Source: Gemmobacter aquaticus (GTDB lineage: Bacteria > Pseudomonadota > Alphaproteobacteria > Rhodobacterales > Rhodobacteraceae). From it: a stretch of 64,000 nucleotides of DNA. Below, in pieces: positions 18,115-28,636 of the stretch (within the stretch, counting starts at the first letter, position 1; every line of letters starts with the position of its first letter). The position numbers were made by a program, and so were the translations under genes. The notes under the pieces were generated by a model. That model was not told where the DNA came from. It worked only from the letters and a program-made list of their open reading frames with translations, and made no database searches. Where the stretch lies: NCBI RefSeq assembly GCF_007859075.1, contig NZ_VOAK01000020.1, forward strand, positions 62,001 to 126,000, written 5' to 3'.

Positions 18115-18675
18115 TCACCCGAACGCAGGATAGCCGAGCGCGTAGTGCACCCCGGCAAGGGCAGCAAAGACGATCAGCGTGCCGCCAAGGGCCATTGCCT
18201 CGAACTTGGCCGGGCGGGCAGGGGGCGGCGTCCAGTCGGGCTGCTGCGTGTTGATGATCGCCATCTGCGCCACGGCCCAGACGCCAAGCCCGCCGAACAG
18301 CAGGAACGAAGGCGTGTCGCCATTGACCAGAAGGTGCGCCACGGCCCAAAGCAGCACGCCCGTCAACATCGGGTGGCGCATCCGGCGCGCGATGGCCGTC
18401 TTCATACCGGATGCGGCAAAGAGGTAGACCGAGGCCAGCATCAGCAGGTTGTTAATGCCGACGAGTGCCGGGTTGCGGCCCCAGAAGAATGCCCCCTCTG
18501 CGCCGCGATAACCGATGATCATCAGCACCACGCCTAGGCCAATGGCCGCAGCGACCATCCCGCGGCCCGGATCGCCCAACCGGGCGCGGGCCGCAGGGGC
18601 AAGGCGTTTGAAGAGATGCGCCCCGATCCACAGGATCAGGCCGAGGGCGAGCAGGGGGAACGCTGGCAGCGTCAT
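18115..18675 (-). CDS. NnrU-family membrane protein
   Basis: A 186-residue integral membrane protein with five to six helices. Landmarks are GLILWIGAHLFKRLAPAARARLGD at the start, GRNPALVGINNLLMLASVYLFAASG, ARRMRHPMLTGVLLWAVAHLLVNGD and SFLLFGGLGVWAVAQM, the core of the NnrU family. NnrU was named from denitrification gene clusters, but here it lies between mcl2 and the DUF1737 gene with no denitrification genes around it, so its role is unclear. The family is related to isoprenylcysteine methyltransferase-like membrane proteins. Confidence 0.88.
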   Translation of the reverse strand: MTLPAFPLLALGLILWIGAHLFKRLAPAARARLGDPGRGMVAAAIGLGVVLMIIGYRGAEGAFFWGRNPALVGINNLLMLASVYLFAASGMKTAIARRMRHPMLTGVLLWAVAHLLVNGDTPSFLLFGGLGVWAVAQMAIINTQQPDWTPPPARPAKFEAMALGGTLIVFAALAGVHYALGYPAFG

Positions 18676-18690
18676 TGGGCTGGCTCCGTT

Positions 18691-18713
18691 GAATGTGAAA
18701 TCGGCTCACATTC
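18691..18713 (-). repeat. Perfect inverted repeat after mcl2
   Basis: GAATGTGA and TCACATTC, 8 bp each, around a 7-base loop, directly after the mcl2 stop and 15 bp before nnrU. No T run follows, so it is more likely an intercistronic mRNA hairpin or an operator than a terminator. Confidence 0.6.
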
Positions 18714-18716
18714 ACA

Positions 18717-19586
18717 TCATTCGGCCAGCGCCGCAATCGCCTCGGCCTTGGCGAGCGTCGCCCGCGCCGTCACGATATGCAGGTTCTCCACAATCTTGCC
18801 GTCGACCACCGCAACGCCGCCACCCTGCGCCGTCACCTCGTCAAAGGCCGCGATCTGGCGTCGGGCGAGGTCAATCTCGGCCTCGGATGGGGCAAAGGCC
18901 GCGTTGGCGATCTCCAGCTGCGCCGGGTGGATCAGGGTCTTGCCGTCAAAGCCCATGTCGCGGCCCTGATTGCATTCCGCGCGCAGACCGTCCTCGTCCT
19001 TGAAGGCGTTATAGACGCCATCGACGATCACCAGCCCATGCGCGCGTGCGGCCAGCAGGCACAGCCCGAGCCCCGCCTGCATCGGCAGACGGTCGGGACG
19101 GAAGCGGCTGTTCAACTCCTTGGCCAGATCATTGGTGCCCATGACCATGCCCTTCAGGCGCGGGTGGGCGGCAATCTCGGCTGCGTTGAGCATGCCCTGG
19201 CAGGTCTCCATCATCGCCCAGAGATCGGCGCCCGGCACGGCTTCGGCCACGGCATCGAGATCGGCGGCGCGGTTCACCTTGGGGATCAGGATCGCGTCGA
19301 TCTTTGCGCCGCGGGCAATCGCCTCGTCCATCGCATTGGCATCGGCATGGCCCCATTCGGTATCAAACCCGTTGATCCGGACGATCCGTGCGCGGCGGCC
19401 AAAGTCCCAGTCGGTCAACACCTGCGTCAGTAGCTTGCGCGCGGCGGGCTTCTCATCGGGGGCGACCGCATCTTCAAGGTCAAAGATGATGGCATCGGCG
19501 GCAAGCCCCATCGCCTTTTCCAGCGCGCGCTCTTTCGAGCCGGGGATATAGAGCACCGAGCGGAACGGGCGGGCGGCCTGGGTCAT
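18717..19586 (-). CDS. mcl2: (3S)-malyl-CoA thioesterase Mcl2
   Basis: Hydrolyses malyl-CoA to malate and CoA, completing acetyl-CoA plus glyoxylate to malate in the ethylmalonyl-CoA pathway. It belongs to the CitE-like CoA-ester lyase family but matches the thioesterase branch: it begins MTQAARPFRSVLYIPGSKER and carries ADAIIFDLEDAVAPDEK, LWAMMETCQGMLNAAEIA, GMVMGTNDLAKELNSRFRP and GFDGKTLIHPAQ. At 289 residues it is shorter than Mcl1 lyase. This start has GGGAGAG upstream. It heads the minus-strand cluster mcl2-nnrU-DUF1737-mch. A malyl-CoA lyase (mcl1) is not in the window. Confidence 0.9.
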   Translation of the reverse strand: MTQAARPFRSVLYIPGSKERALEKAMGLAADAIIFDLEDAVAPDEKPAARKLLTQVLTDWDFGRRARIVRINGFDTEWGHADANAMDEAIARGAKIDAILIPKVNRAADLDAVAEAVPGADLWAMMETCQGMLNAAEIAAHPRLKGMVMGTNDLAKELNSRFRPDRLPMQAGLGLCLLAARAHGLVIVDGVYNAFKDEDGLRAECNQGRDMGFDGKTLIHPAQLEIANAAFAPSEAEIDLARRQIAAFDEVTAQGGGVAVVDGKIVENLHIVTARATLAKAEAIAALAE

Positions 19587-19682
19587 GAGTCTCTCCCGTG
19601 AGCAACAATCTTGCGCGAGGAAGCATGAAATCGCCACTTTCGGCAAGACCAGATTTGCCGCATTGCAGAAAAAACTGCAGAC

Positions 19683-20435
19683 TCAGGCAGCCAGGTCCCG
19701 TGCCGCATCCCAGATCAGCTTGCAAGAGAGCAGAAGCAGCGCCCAGGTGACCAACTGAAAGAACAGCCGTTCGGGCAGCGATTTCACCAGTCTGACGCCC
19801 GCAAAGACAGCCAGCGCCGCCGGGACGCACAGGATTGCGGTGGTTCTAAGGTTCTCAAGGTTGATCTGGCCAAGCGCCCAGTAGGGCACCAGCTTGATCG
19901 CGTTCACATAGGCGAAAAGAATGGTGGAGGTGCCGGCAAACACCTCTTTCGGCATCCGCAGCGGCATGGTGTAGACCTGATAGGGCGGGGCGCCAGCATG
20001 GCTGACAAAGCTGGTGAACCCGGTGGCCGTGCCCCAGAACAGGCCGGGGGCAACGCGGGCGGGTTGCGGCGTTGGCAGCGCATCGCGGCGCAAAAGCAGA
20101 TTTGCTGCGAAAGCCGCGCCGATCAGGCCGACGATGCCGGTGACCAGTGCCTCGGGCACCAGATGGGCGGTGGCCCAGCCAAGGCCCACGCCAATCGTCG
20201 TTGCGGGCACCATGATCGCCAGCACGCGACGGTCAAAGGCCGCGCGATAGGCATACAGGCCGAAGGCATCGGACACGACGTAGATGGGCAGCAGAAGGCC
20301 AGCCGCCATCACCGGGGGCATCACCAGCGACATCAGGGGCACGGACAGCATCGCCACGACCGGAACGCCCCCCTTGCCCATGCCGACAAGAACTGCCGCG
20401 AGGCTTGCCGCGACCCAGAATCCCGCCTCTGCCAT
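19683..20435 (-). CDS. TauE/SafE-family permease
   Basis: A 250-residue integral membrane protein with about eight helices in two repeats. Typical features are the first helix ending GMGKGGVPVVAMLSVPLM, GLLLPIYVVSDAFGLYAYR, TATGFTSFVSHAGAPPYQVYTMPL and the C-terminal helix LFFQLVTWALLLLSCKLIWDA. The family moves sulfite, sulfoacetate or related anions; the substrate here is unknown. The start at the internal Met gives family length; upstream codons lack hydrophobic character. It is divergent from mdh. Confidence 0.87.
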   Translation of the reverse strand: MAEAGFWVAASLAAVLVGMGKGGVPVVAMLSVPLMSLVMPPVMAAGLLLPIYVVSDAFGLYAYRAAFDRRVLAIMVPATTIGVGLGWATAHLVPEALVTGIVGLIGAAFAANLLLRRDALPTPQPARVAPGLFWGTATGFTSFVSHAGAPPYQVYTMPLRMPKEVFAGTSTILFAYVNAIKLVPYWALGQINLENLRTTAILCVPAALAVFAGVRLVKSLPERLFFQLVTWALLLLSCKLIWDAARDLAA

Positions 20436-20494
20436 CCGCCCGGCTTTCCATGTTTGCCAAATCGCGCTGCCTTTAGCGCAAACAGCTTGCGTGA

Positions 20495-21556
<1,062 letters not shown>

Positions 21557-21731
21557 AGCCCCTCCGGGGGCGGAGGTTCAACCGCTCGCCCCCTCGCCAT
21601 CTGGCCCGCCATCCGCTATGTCGGGGGCGGGCGGCACCCTTGGGGTGGTTACTCCCATATCGCGCGGACGCCTCTGGCGATCGCGCGTTTCTTGTTTTGC
21701 GGATCAGTTCTTTTTCTTTGCCAGAGGCATC

Positions 21732-22544
21732 ATGCGCAAGTCGGAAACCCGTGGGTTTGTCTTTGCAACCACTGGGAAAAAATACACAAACGCCGCCCGC
21801 AAGGCCGCGCGAAACCTGCGACAGGCCATGCCAGACGCGCAGATTGACCTTTTCACCAACCAGAAGGTCGAGGACGCGGTCTTTGACCGTATCCATCCGA
21901 TCAAGAACGATTTCTTTCGCCCCAAGATGGAGGCGATGCTCAATTCCCGGTTCGATCGCTCAGTCTATCTCGATAGCGACGTGATCGTTCTATGCGACGT
22001 GACCGAGCTGTTTGACGTTCTGGATTTTTCCGACCTTGCCATGGCGCATGCCCGATCGCGTGAGCAGAAGTTCATGCGCGACGACAGCGTACCGCGCGCC
22101 TTTCCGGTGCTGAATGCGGGGGTAATCGCCTTTCGCCGCACGCGCCAGGTGCAGGGATTGATCCGCCAATGGCTGCGCAAGATGCAGGAGACCGGGGCAG
22201 AGGTGGATCAAGGCTGGCTGCGCGAGCTGATGTATCACCGGCGCAAGTCGTTTGTGACCTTGCCGATCGAATACAACACGATCGAGCTGCAGCGACTGTC
22301 ATACTGGCCCCTGAACAACGGGGCGCCGCGCCTTTTGCATATCCTGCCGCTGAACGATGCGGCGGATGACCCCTCGACCCCATTCGAAGTAGAGAAATTC
22401 CTGCCACCCCGGCAGTTCGAGAAGCTTCAGCAGTTGATCGAGGCCGACCGCCATTGGCCAAAGTCCAGGCGTCCGGTGTCACCACGCAGCCGGCGGCCGT
22501 TTCTGCAGCGTCTGGATGACGCGCTCTTCCGTCGGGGGATCTGA
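21732..22544 (+). CDS. Glycosyltransferase with DxD motif (GT-A fold, family unassigned)
   Basis: A 270-residue protein. It shows GFVFATTGKKYTNAARKAARNLR at the start, then ARFDR-like NSRFDRSVYLDSDVIV with the nucleotide-sugar-binding D81-S-D83, FPVLNAGVIAFRR, and VDQGWLRELMYHRR, a layout typical of GT-A transferases related to family 8. Donor and acceptor cannot be told. The start is the Met with AGAGGC upstream; the 38 codons before it do not look coding. It overlaps the methyltransferase by one base, so the two form a unit inserted between mdh and sucC. Confidence 0.82.
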   Translation: MRKSETRGFVFATTGKKYTNAARKAARNLRQAMPDAQIDLFTNQKVEDAVFDRIHPIKNDFFRPKMEAMLNSRFDRSVYLDSDVIVLCDVTELFDVLDFSDLAMAHARSREQKFMRDDSVPRAFPVLNAGVIAFRRTRQVQGLIRQWLRKMQETGAEVDQGWLRELMYHRRKSFVTLPIEYNTIELQRLSYWPLNNGAPRLLHILPLNDAADDPSTPFEVEKFLPPRQFEKLQQLIEADRHWPKSRRPVSPRSRRPFLQRLDDALFRRGI

Positions 22545-23221
22545 TGTCGGGTCATGTCTCGCCATATCATGCGCCGGGCTTCATCCCGGATGCCCTTCTC
22601 AAAGGCAAGCACCGGGCCATCATCGGCGGTCGGTGGGAGGAGACGGGCTGGATCCAGATGCAGATGCTGATCGAGGCGGGGTTAAAACCACGTCACAGCC
22701 TGCTCGATATCGGGGCGGGGCCGCTGCGCACGGGCTGCCGCGTGGTGCCTTATCTGAACCCTGGCAACTACTGGGCGACGGACCTCTCGGGTGAACTGTT
22801 GCGGCGCGGTTATGCTGATGAGCTGTCAGAAGGCGACCGCGCCCGTCTGCCGCGCAACCAGTTGGTTGAGGATGGCGATTTCGGGTTCCCGGCTGTGCCG
22901 ACCGAGTTCGACTACATCCTGTGCTTTGCCGTGTTCACCCATTTGCCGATGAACCATCTGCGGCGCGGGCTTCTGCGCGTCGCACAGCATTTCACCCGGT
23001 TCGAGAAATTTCTTTTCACGGTCTTTCTGGCGCCCGATGCCGAGGCGAGCCTTGGCCCGGTGCGACAGCCCGATGGCGTGGTCACGCACGGCACGCGCCC
23101 GCCCTATCACATGCTGGCGCAGGATGTGCACCACTTTGCCGCGCAGGCCGGATTGCAGGTCGAGATCCGTCCCAACCGGCTGCCGCGCGGGCAGGTGTTG
23201 TGCGAGGCGACTCGGATCTGA
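22544..23221 (+). CDS. Class I SAM-dependent methyltransferase
   Basis: A 225-residue methyltransferase. The SAM-binding motif I is LLDIGAGPLRTGCRVVPYL near 54-72, the acidic motif II region is NYWATDLS, and motif IV is FDYILCFAVFTHLP. The N-terminus (FIPDALLKGKHRAIIGGRWEETG) is unusual and probably sets substrate choice. Start overlaps the glycosyltransferase stop as TGATG, so the pair is cotranslated and may act on the same glycan or lipid. The substrate is unknown. Confidence 0.86.
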   Translation: MSGHVSPYHAPGFIPDALLKGKHRAIIGGRWEETGWIQMQMLIEAGLKPRHSLLDIGAGPLRTGCRVVPYLNPGNYWATDLSGELLRRGYADELSEGDRARLPRNQLVEDGDFGFPAVPTEFDYILCFAVFTHLPMNHLRRGLLRVAQHFTRFEKFLFTVFLAPDAEASLGPVRQPDGVVTHGTRPPYHMLAQDVHHFAAQAGLQVEIRPNRLPRGQVLCEATRI

Positions 23222-23272
23222 CGCCCCTTCTGCCTTGCGGCGCTGCGGCGTTTGCGGAAACAGAAACCGGTT

Positions 23273-23303
23273 TGTGATCACACTTTTTCCGACTGTGATC
23301 ACA
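23273..23303 (+). promoter_or_regulatory. Tandem GTGATCAC operator upstream of sucC
   Basis: Perfect palindromes GTGATCAC at 23274-23281 and 23295-23302, 21 bp start to start, about 110-140 bp before sucC. Both halves and part of the 13-bp spacer (TTTTC, then G and C at the same places) match the operator upstream of sdhC. This suggests one regulator controlling sdh and suc operons. Confidence 0.75.
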
Positions 23304-23410
23304 AAGGCGATTTTTATGCTGCAAATCCCTCGGAAGGCGCAAATCGCGTTTTGACAGCGCCTGTTTATATGGCATCACGCCGGCAAATCAGCAGCGATGG
23401 GACATGATCC

Positions 23411-24604
23411 ATGAACATCCACGAATACCAGGCCAAGGCGCTTCTGCGTAGCTATGGCGCCCCGGTTTCCGACGGTCGCGTCGTCCTGAAAGCGGAAGAG
23501 GCCAAGACCGCAGCGGGCGAGCTTGACGGCCCGCTTTGGGTGGTGAAGGCACAGATCCACGCCGGCGGCCGCGGCAAGGGCAAGTTCAAGGAGCCCGAGG
23601 CGGGCGAGAAGGGCGGCGTCCGTCTGGCCAAGTCGGTCGAAGAGGCCGAGACGCTGGCCAAGCAGATGCTGGGCCGCACGCTGGTGACGCACCAGACCGG
23701 GCCGGTGGGCAAGCAGGTCAACCGCATCTATATCGAAGACGGTTCCGACATCGCGCGCGAGCTGTATCTGGCGCTGCTGGTTGATCGTCAGTCCTCGCGC
23801 ATTTCGTTCGTCGCCTCGACCGAAGGCGGCATGGATATCGAGGAAGTCGCAGCCCACACGCCCGAGAAGATCGTCTCGTTCTCGGTCGATCCGGCCTCGG
23901 GGCTTTCGGATTTCCACGGCCGCCGCGTGGCCTTTGCCCTCGGTCTTGAAGGCAATCAGGTCAAACAATGCGTGGCGCTGGTCAAGACGCTCTACAAGGC
24001 CTTCACCGAGAAGGACATGGAGATGCTGGAGATCAACCCGCTGATCGTCATGCCCGACGGCAACCTCAAGGTGCTGGACGCCAAGATCAGCTTTGATGGC
24101 AACGCGATCTACCGCCACGCCGATATCGCCGCCCTGCGCGACGAGACCGAGGAAGACCCCAAAGAGCTGGCCGCGTCGAAGTTCGATCTGAACTACATCG
24201 CGCTTGATGGTGAAATTGGCTGCATGGTGAACGGCGCGGGCCTTGCCATGGCCACGATGGACATCATCAAGCTTTATGGCGCGGAACCGGCCAACTTCCT
24301 TGACGTGGGCGGTGGCGCCACCAAGGAAAAGGTGACCGAGGCCTTCAAGATCATCACCTCTGACCCGAACGTCAAAGGCATCCTGGTCAACATCTTCGGC
24401 GGCATCATGCGCTGCGACGTCATCGCAGAAGGCGTGCTGGCTGCAGTGAAAGAGGTCGGCCTGAAGGTTCCGCTGGTCGTGCGCCTGGAAGGCACGAACG
24501 TCGAGCTGGGCAAGGAGATCATCCGCAACTCGGGTCTGAACGTCATCGCAGGCGACAACCTCGCCGATGCCGCCCAGAAAATTGTCAAAGCGGTGAAGGG
24601 GTAA
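23411..24604 (+). CDS. sucC: Succinyl-CoA synthetase beta subunit
   Basis: With SucD makes succinate and ATP (or GTP) from succinyl-CoA in the TCA cycle. The 397-residue ATP-grasp protein starts [19 protein letters not shown] and contains [24 protein letters not shown] with metal-binding residues, [18 protein letters not shown] and [13 protein letters not shown]. Normal length. It is the first gene of sucCD-sucAB, 4 bp before sucD, downstream of a tandem palindromic operator. Confidence 0.97.
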   Translation: MNIHEYQAKALLRSYGAPVSDGRVVLKAEEAKTAAGELDGPLWVVKAQIHAGGRGKGKFKEPEAGEKGGVRLAKSVEEAETLAKQMLGRTLVTHQTGPVGKQVNRIYIEDGSDIARELYLALLVDRQSSRISFVASTEGGMDIEEVAAHTPEKIVSFSVDPASGLSDFHGRRVAFALGLEGNQVKQCVALVKTLYKAFTEKDMEMLEINPLIVMPDGNLKVLDAKISFDGNAIYRHADIAALRDETEEDPKELAASKFDLNYIALDGEIGCMVNGAGLAMATMDIIKLYGAEPANFLDVGGGATKEKVTEAFKIITSDPNVKGILVNIFGGIMRCDVIAEGVLAAVKEVGLKVPLVVRLEGTNVELGKEIIRNSGLNVIAGDNLADAAQKIVKAVKG

Positions 24605-24608
24605 TCCA

Positions 24609-25493
24609 ATGGCCGTTCTCGTCAACGAAAATACCAAAGTCATCTGCCAGGGCTTCACCGGCTCGCAGGGCACCTTCCACTCGGAACAGGCGATCGCCTA
24701 CGGCACCAAGATGGTCGGCGGCGTGACCCCCGGCAAGGGTGGCACCACGCATCTCGACCTGCCGGTGTTCAACTCGGTGCATGAGGCCCGTCACGTTACC
24801 GGCGCCAATGCGTCGGTGATCTATGTGCCGCCGCCCTTCGCCGCGGACTCGATCCTCGAGGCGATCGATGCCGAGATCGAGCTGATCGTGGCCATTACTG
24901 AAGGCATCCCGGTTTTGGACATGATGAAGGTCAAGCGCGCGCTGGAAGGCTCCAAATCGCGCCTGATCGGGCCGAATTGCCCCGGCGTCATCACCCCCGG
25001 CGCCTGCAAGATCGGCATCATGCCGGGCCACATCCACAAGCGTGGTTCGGTGGGCGTGGTCTCGCGTTCTGGTACGCTGACCTATGAGGCGGTCAAGCAG
25101 ACCTCTGACCTTGGCCTGGGCCAGTCCTCGGCCGTGGGCATCGGCGGCGACCCGATCAAGGGCACCGAGCATATCGACGTGCTCGAGATGTTCCTCGCCG
25201 ACCCCGAAACCCAGTCGATCATCATGATCGGCGAGATCGGCGGCAGCGCCGAAGAGGAAGCCGCGCAGTTCCTGGCCGACGAGAAGAAGCGCGGCCGCTG
25301 GAAACCGACCGCAGGCTTCATCGCTGGCCGCACGGCGCCGAAAGGCCGTCGCATGGGCCATGCCGGCGCCATCGTCGCCGGTGGCAAAGGCGACGCAGAG
25401 TCGAAGATCGAGGCCATGAAATCGGCCGGCATCATCGTCGCCGACAGCCCCGCCCATCTGGGTGAGGCTGTGATGAAGGCTCTTGGCAAGTAA
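24609..25493 (+). CDS. sucD: Succinyl-CoA synthetase alpha subunit
   Basis: CoA-binding subunit that carries the phosphohistidine intermediate. The 294 residues include [18 protein letters not shown] (CoA loop), [32 protein letters not shown]-type [24 protein letters not shown] and the active-site [17 protein letters not shown]. Length normal. Four bp after sucC, followed by a 172-bp gap with two hairpins before sucA. Confidence 0.97.
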   Translation: MAVLVNENTKVICQGFTGSQGTFHSEQAIAYGTKMVGGVTPGKGGTTHLDLPVFNSVHEARHVTGANASVIYVPPPFAADSILEAIDAEIELIVAITEGIPVLDMMKVKRALEGSKSRLIGPNCPGVITPGACKIGIMPGHIHKRGSVGVVSRSGTLTYEAVKQTSDLGLGQSSAVGIGGDPIKGTEHIDVLEMFLADPETQSIIMIGEIGGSAEEEAAQFLADEKKRGRWKPTAGFIAGRTAPKGRRMGHAGAIVAGGKGDAESKIEAMKSAGIIVADSPAHLGEAVMKALGK

Positions 25494-25501
25494 GCGCAAC
25501 G

Positions 25502-25549
25502 GCCCCCCGGCCGCAGTCGGGGGGCACACTCTTTGGGAGGGGAGTGTGC
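25502..25549 (+). other. Two consecutive hairpins between sucD and sucA
   Basis: First hairpin: a CCCCCC run at 25503 pairs with GGGGGG near 25519. Second: GCACACTC and GAGTGTGC, perfect 8-bp arms with a loop containing GGGAGG, a ribosome-binding-like motif. No T run follows. Likely mRNA stabilising or processing structures that separate sucCD from sucAB levels. Confidence 0.6.
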
Positions 25550-25660
25550 ATGAACGGAAACCATGATCCTTTGTCCCGCAGCCTTCGGCCAGCCGGGCTT
25601 TTTCCTGTGATGCCGCCCCTCGAACCCATGTATGACCCGGCCCAGCCCCTTCAAGGATAA
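25550..25660 (+). CDS. Possible 36-codon leader peptide before sucA
   Basis: An ATG 7 bp after GGAGGGG opens a 36-codon frame rich in Pro and Leu, ending in TAA 5 bp before the sucA start. The sucA ribosome binding site AAGGA overlaps its last codons, so translation could couple to sucA. Against it, the third codon positions are less GC-rich than in neighbouring genes, and the start lies at the foot of a hairpin that could hide the ribosome site. Treated as a candidate only. Confidence 0.3.
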   Translation: MNGNHDPLSRSLRPAGLFPVMPPLEPMYDPAQPLQG

Positions 25661-25665
25661 CGCCG

Positions 25666-28632
25666 ATGACCGACCAATCCCCCAACGCGACGTTCCACGC
25701 CCAGTCCTTCATGGACGGCGCCAACGCCGATTACATCGACCAGCTTCAGGCCCGATATGCCGCCGATCCCGCTTCGGTGGATGCGGGCTGGGCTGCGTTC
25801 TTCGCGGCCCTTGGCGACAGCGAGCTGGATGCCAAGCGCGCCGCCGCCGGTCCCAGCTGGGCGCGCGCCGACTGGCCGCCGACCGCAGGCGATGACCTGA
25901 CGGCCGCGCTGACCGGCGAATGGCCGCTGGCACCGAAAGAGGCGAAGGGGGCCGGTCAGAAGATCGCGGCCAAGGCCGCCGATGCCGGTGTGCAACTGAG
26001 TCAGGATCAGATCCAGCGCGCCGTGCTCGACTCGATCCGCGCCATCATGCTGATCCGCGCCTACCGGATCCGTGGCCACCTGATCGCCGACATCGATCCG
26101 CTGGGCATGCGCGACGCCAACTCGCACCCCGAGCTTGATCCCAAATCCTACGGCTTTACCGAAGCCGACATGGACCGGCCCATCTTTATCGACAATGTGC
26201 TGGGCCTGACCCATGCGTCGATGCGCCAGATCCTCGATATCGTGAAGCGCACCTATTGCGGCACCTTTGCGCTGCAATACATGCACATCTCCGATCCCGA
26301 ACAGGCCAGCTGGTTGAAAGAGCGGATCGAGGGCTATGGCAAGGAGATTGCCTTTACCCGTGAGGGGCGCCGCGCGATCCTGAACAAGCTGGTCGAGGCC
26401 GAGGGCTTCGAGAAGTTCTGCCATGTGAAGTTCATGGGCACCAAGCGCTTCGGCCTCGACGGTGGCGAGGCGCTGATCCCGGCGATGGAGCAGATCATCA
26501 AGCGGGGCGGCAACCTTGGTGTGAAAGAGGTCGTGATCGGCATGCCGCACCGTGGCCGCCTGTCCGTTCTGGCCAATGTGATGGGCAAGCCCTATCGCGC
26601 GATCTTCAACGAATTCCAGGGCGGCAGCTTCAAGCCCGAGGATGTCGATGGATCGGGCGACGTGAAATATCACCTCGGTGCCTCATCCGACCGCACCTTC
26701 GATGGCAATACCGTCCACCTGTCGCTGACGGCCAACCCTTCGCACCTTGAGGCAGTCAACCCGGTCGTGCTGGGCAAGGTGCGCGCCAAGCAGGACCAGC
26801 TGGGCGACACGGACGCGCGGATCGCCGTGCTGCCGATCCTGCTGCACGGGGACGCGGCCTTTGCGGGGCAGGGCGTCGTCGCTGAATGTCTGCAGCTTTC
26901 GGGGATCAAGGGCCACCGCACTGGCGGCTGCATCCATATCGTCGTGAACAACCAGATCGGCTTTACCACGGCGCCGCACTTCTCGCGCACCTCGCCCTAT
27001 CCGACCGACATCGCGCTGATGGTCGAGGCGCCGATCTTCCACGTGAACGGCGATGACCCCGAAGCGGTGGTGCATGCGGCCAAGGTCGCGACCGAGTTCC
27101 GCCAGAAGTTCCACAAGGACGTGGTCATCGACATCTTCTGCTATCGCCGCTTCGGTCACAACGAAGGCGACGAGCCGATGTTCACCAACCCGATCATGTA
27201 CAACCGGATCAAGAAGCACAAAACGACGCTTCAGCTTTATACCGAGCGTCTTGTGCAGGATGGACTGATCCCGGAAGGTGAGATCGAGGACATGAAGGCC
27301 GCCTTCCAGGCGCGCCTGAACGAAGAGTTCGAGGCCGGCCGCGACTACAAGCCCAACAAGGCCGACTGGCTGGATGGCCGCTGGAAGAATCTCTCGCGCG
27401 AGGGCGACGCCTATACGCCTGGCCGTACGTCGATCTCGCCCGAGACGCTGGCCGAGGTGGGCGCCGCATTGACCCGCGTGCCCGAGGGTTTCGATCTGCA
27501 CAAGACCGTCGGGCGCCAGCTTGAGGCCAAGCGCAAGATGTTCGAATCCGGCGAGGGTTTCGACTGGGCAACCGCCGAGGCACTGGCGTTCGGCTCGCTT
27601 CAGGTCGAGGGCTTCCCGGTGCGTCTGTCGGGGCAGGACTGTACCCGCGGTACCTTTAGCCAGCGCCATTCAGGGTTGATCGACCAGACCACCGAAGAAC
27701 GGTACTACCCGCTGAACCACATCCGCCCCGGTCAGGCGCGGTATGAGGTCATCGACTCCATGCTGTCGGAATATGCGGTTCTGGGCTTTGAATACGGCTA
27801 TTCGCTGTCGGAACCCAATGCCCTGACCCTGTGGGAGGCGCAGTTCGGCGATTTTGCCAACGGTGCGCAGATCATGTTCGACCAGTTCATCAACTCGGGC
27901 GAATCGAAATGGCTGCGGATGTCGGGTCTGGTCGTGCTTCTGCCGCATGGCTTTGAAGGTCAGGGGCCCGAACATTCGTCGGCGCGTCCGGAACGCTTCC
28001 TGCAGCAGTCGGCCCAGGAAAACTGGATCGTCGCGAACTGCTCGACGCCCGCCAACTACTTCCACATCCTGCGCCGCCAGATCCACCGCGACTTCCGCAA
28101 GCCGCTGATCCTGATGACGCCGAAGTCGTTGCTGCGCCATCCGCTGTGCGTGTCAAAGGCGGCCGAGTTCACCACCGGTTCGACCTTCCACCGCGTGCTG
28201 TGGGATGATGCCCAGACCGGCCAGTCCAAGCTGGTGCTGAAGCCTGATGACCAGATCAAGCGTGTCATCATGTGCACCGGCAAGGTCTACTACGACCTGC
28301 TGGCCGAGCGTGATGCCCGCGGCGCAGATGATGTCTACATCATGCGCGTCGAGCAGCTCTATCCGTTCCCGGCCCAATCGTTGCGCCACGAACTTGCCCG
28401 CTTCCCGCAGGCCGAGGTCGTCTGGTGCCAGGAAGAGCCGAAGAACCAGGGCTACTGGAGCTTCATCGAGCCGAACATCGAATGGGTTCTGGAACAGGTT
28501 GGCGGCACCGCGAAACGTCCGCGCTATGCGGGCCGTACAGCCTCGGCTTCGCCCGCCACGGGCCTCGCCTCCAAACACAAAGCTGAACAAGAAGCGCTGG
28601 TGAACGAAGCGCTGACCGTTGAAGGGAAATGA
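25666..28632 (+). CDS. sucA: 2-oxoglutarate dehydrogenase E1 component
   Basis: Thiamine-diphosphate enzyme that decarboxylates 2-oxoglutarate and transfers the succinyl group to lipoate on SucB. The 988 residues are of normal length. Visible are the N-terminal [18 protein letters not shown] segment that binds E2, [20 protein letters not shown], the ThDP fold [13 protein letters not shown] followed by [23 protein letters not shown], and late [11 protein letters not shown] and [22 protein letters not shown]. Ribosome site AAGGA. Four bp before sucB. Confidence 0.97.
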   Translation: MTDQSPNATFHAQSFMDGANADYIDQLQARYAADPASVDAGWAAFFAALGDSELDAKRAAAGPSWARADWPPTAGDDLTAALTGEWPLAPKEAKGAGQKIAAKAADAGVQLSQDQIQRAVLDSIRAIMLIRAYRIRGHLIADIDPLGMRDANSHPELDPKSYGFTEADMDRPIFIDNVLGLTHASMRQILDIVKRTYCGTFALQYMHISDPEQASWLKERIEGYGKEIAFTREGRRAILNKLVEAEGFEKFCHVKFMGTKRFGLDGGEALIPAMEQIIKRGGNLGVKEVVIGMPHRGRLSVLANVMGKPYRAIFNEFQGGSFKPEDVDGSGDVKYHLGASSDRTFDGNTVHLSLTANPSHLEAVNPVVLGKVRAKQDQLGDTDARIAVLPILLHGDAAFAGQGVVAECLQLSGIKGHRTGGCIHIVVNNQIGFTTAPHFSRTSPYPTDIALMVEAPIFHVNGDDPEAVVHAAKVATEFRQKFHKDVVIDIFCYRRFGHNEGDEPMFTNPIMYNRIKKHKTTLQLYTERLVQDGLIPEGEIEDMKAAFQARLNEEFEAGRDYKPNKADWLDGRWKNLSREGDAYTPGRTSISPETLAEVGAALTRVPEGFDLHKTVGRQLEAKRKMFESGEGFDWATAEALAFGSLQVEGFPVRLSGQDCTRGTFSQRHSGLIDQTTEERYYPLNHIRPGQARYEVIDSMLSEYAVLGFEYGYSLSEPNALTLWEAQFGDFANGAQIMFDQFINSGESKWLRMSGLVVLLPHGFEGQGPEHSSARPERFLQQSAQENWIVANCSTPANYFHILRRQIHRDFRKPLILMTPKSLLRHPLCVSKAAEFTTGSTFHRVLWDDAQTGQSKLVLKPDDQIKRVIMCTGKVYYDLLAERDARGADDVYIMRVEQLYPFPAQSLRHELARFPQAEVVWCQEEPKNQGYWSFIEPNIEWVLEQVGGTAKRPRYAGRTASASPATGLASKHKAEQEALVNEALTVEGK

Positions 28633-28636
28633 GCCA

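Noticed and set aside
23351-23371. TTGACA before sucC as a -35 element
   Set aside because: No -10 hexamer lies at 16-18 bp; the TATAT after it is only 8-9 bp away. Position of the true promoter is left open.
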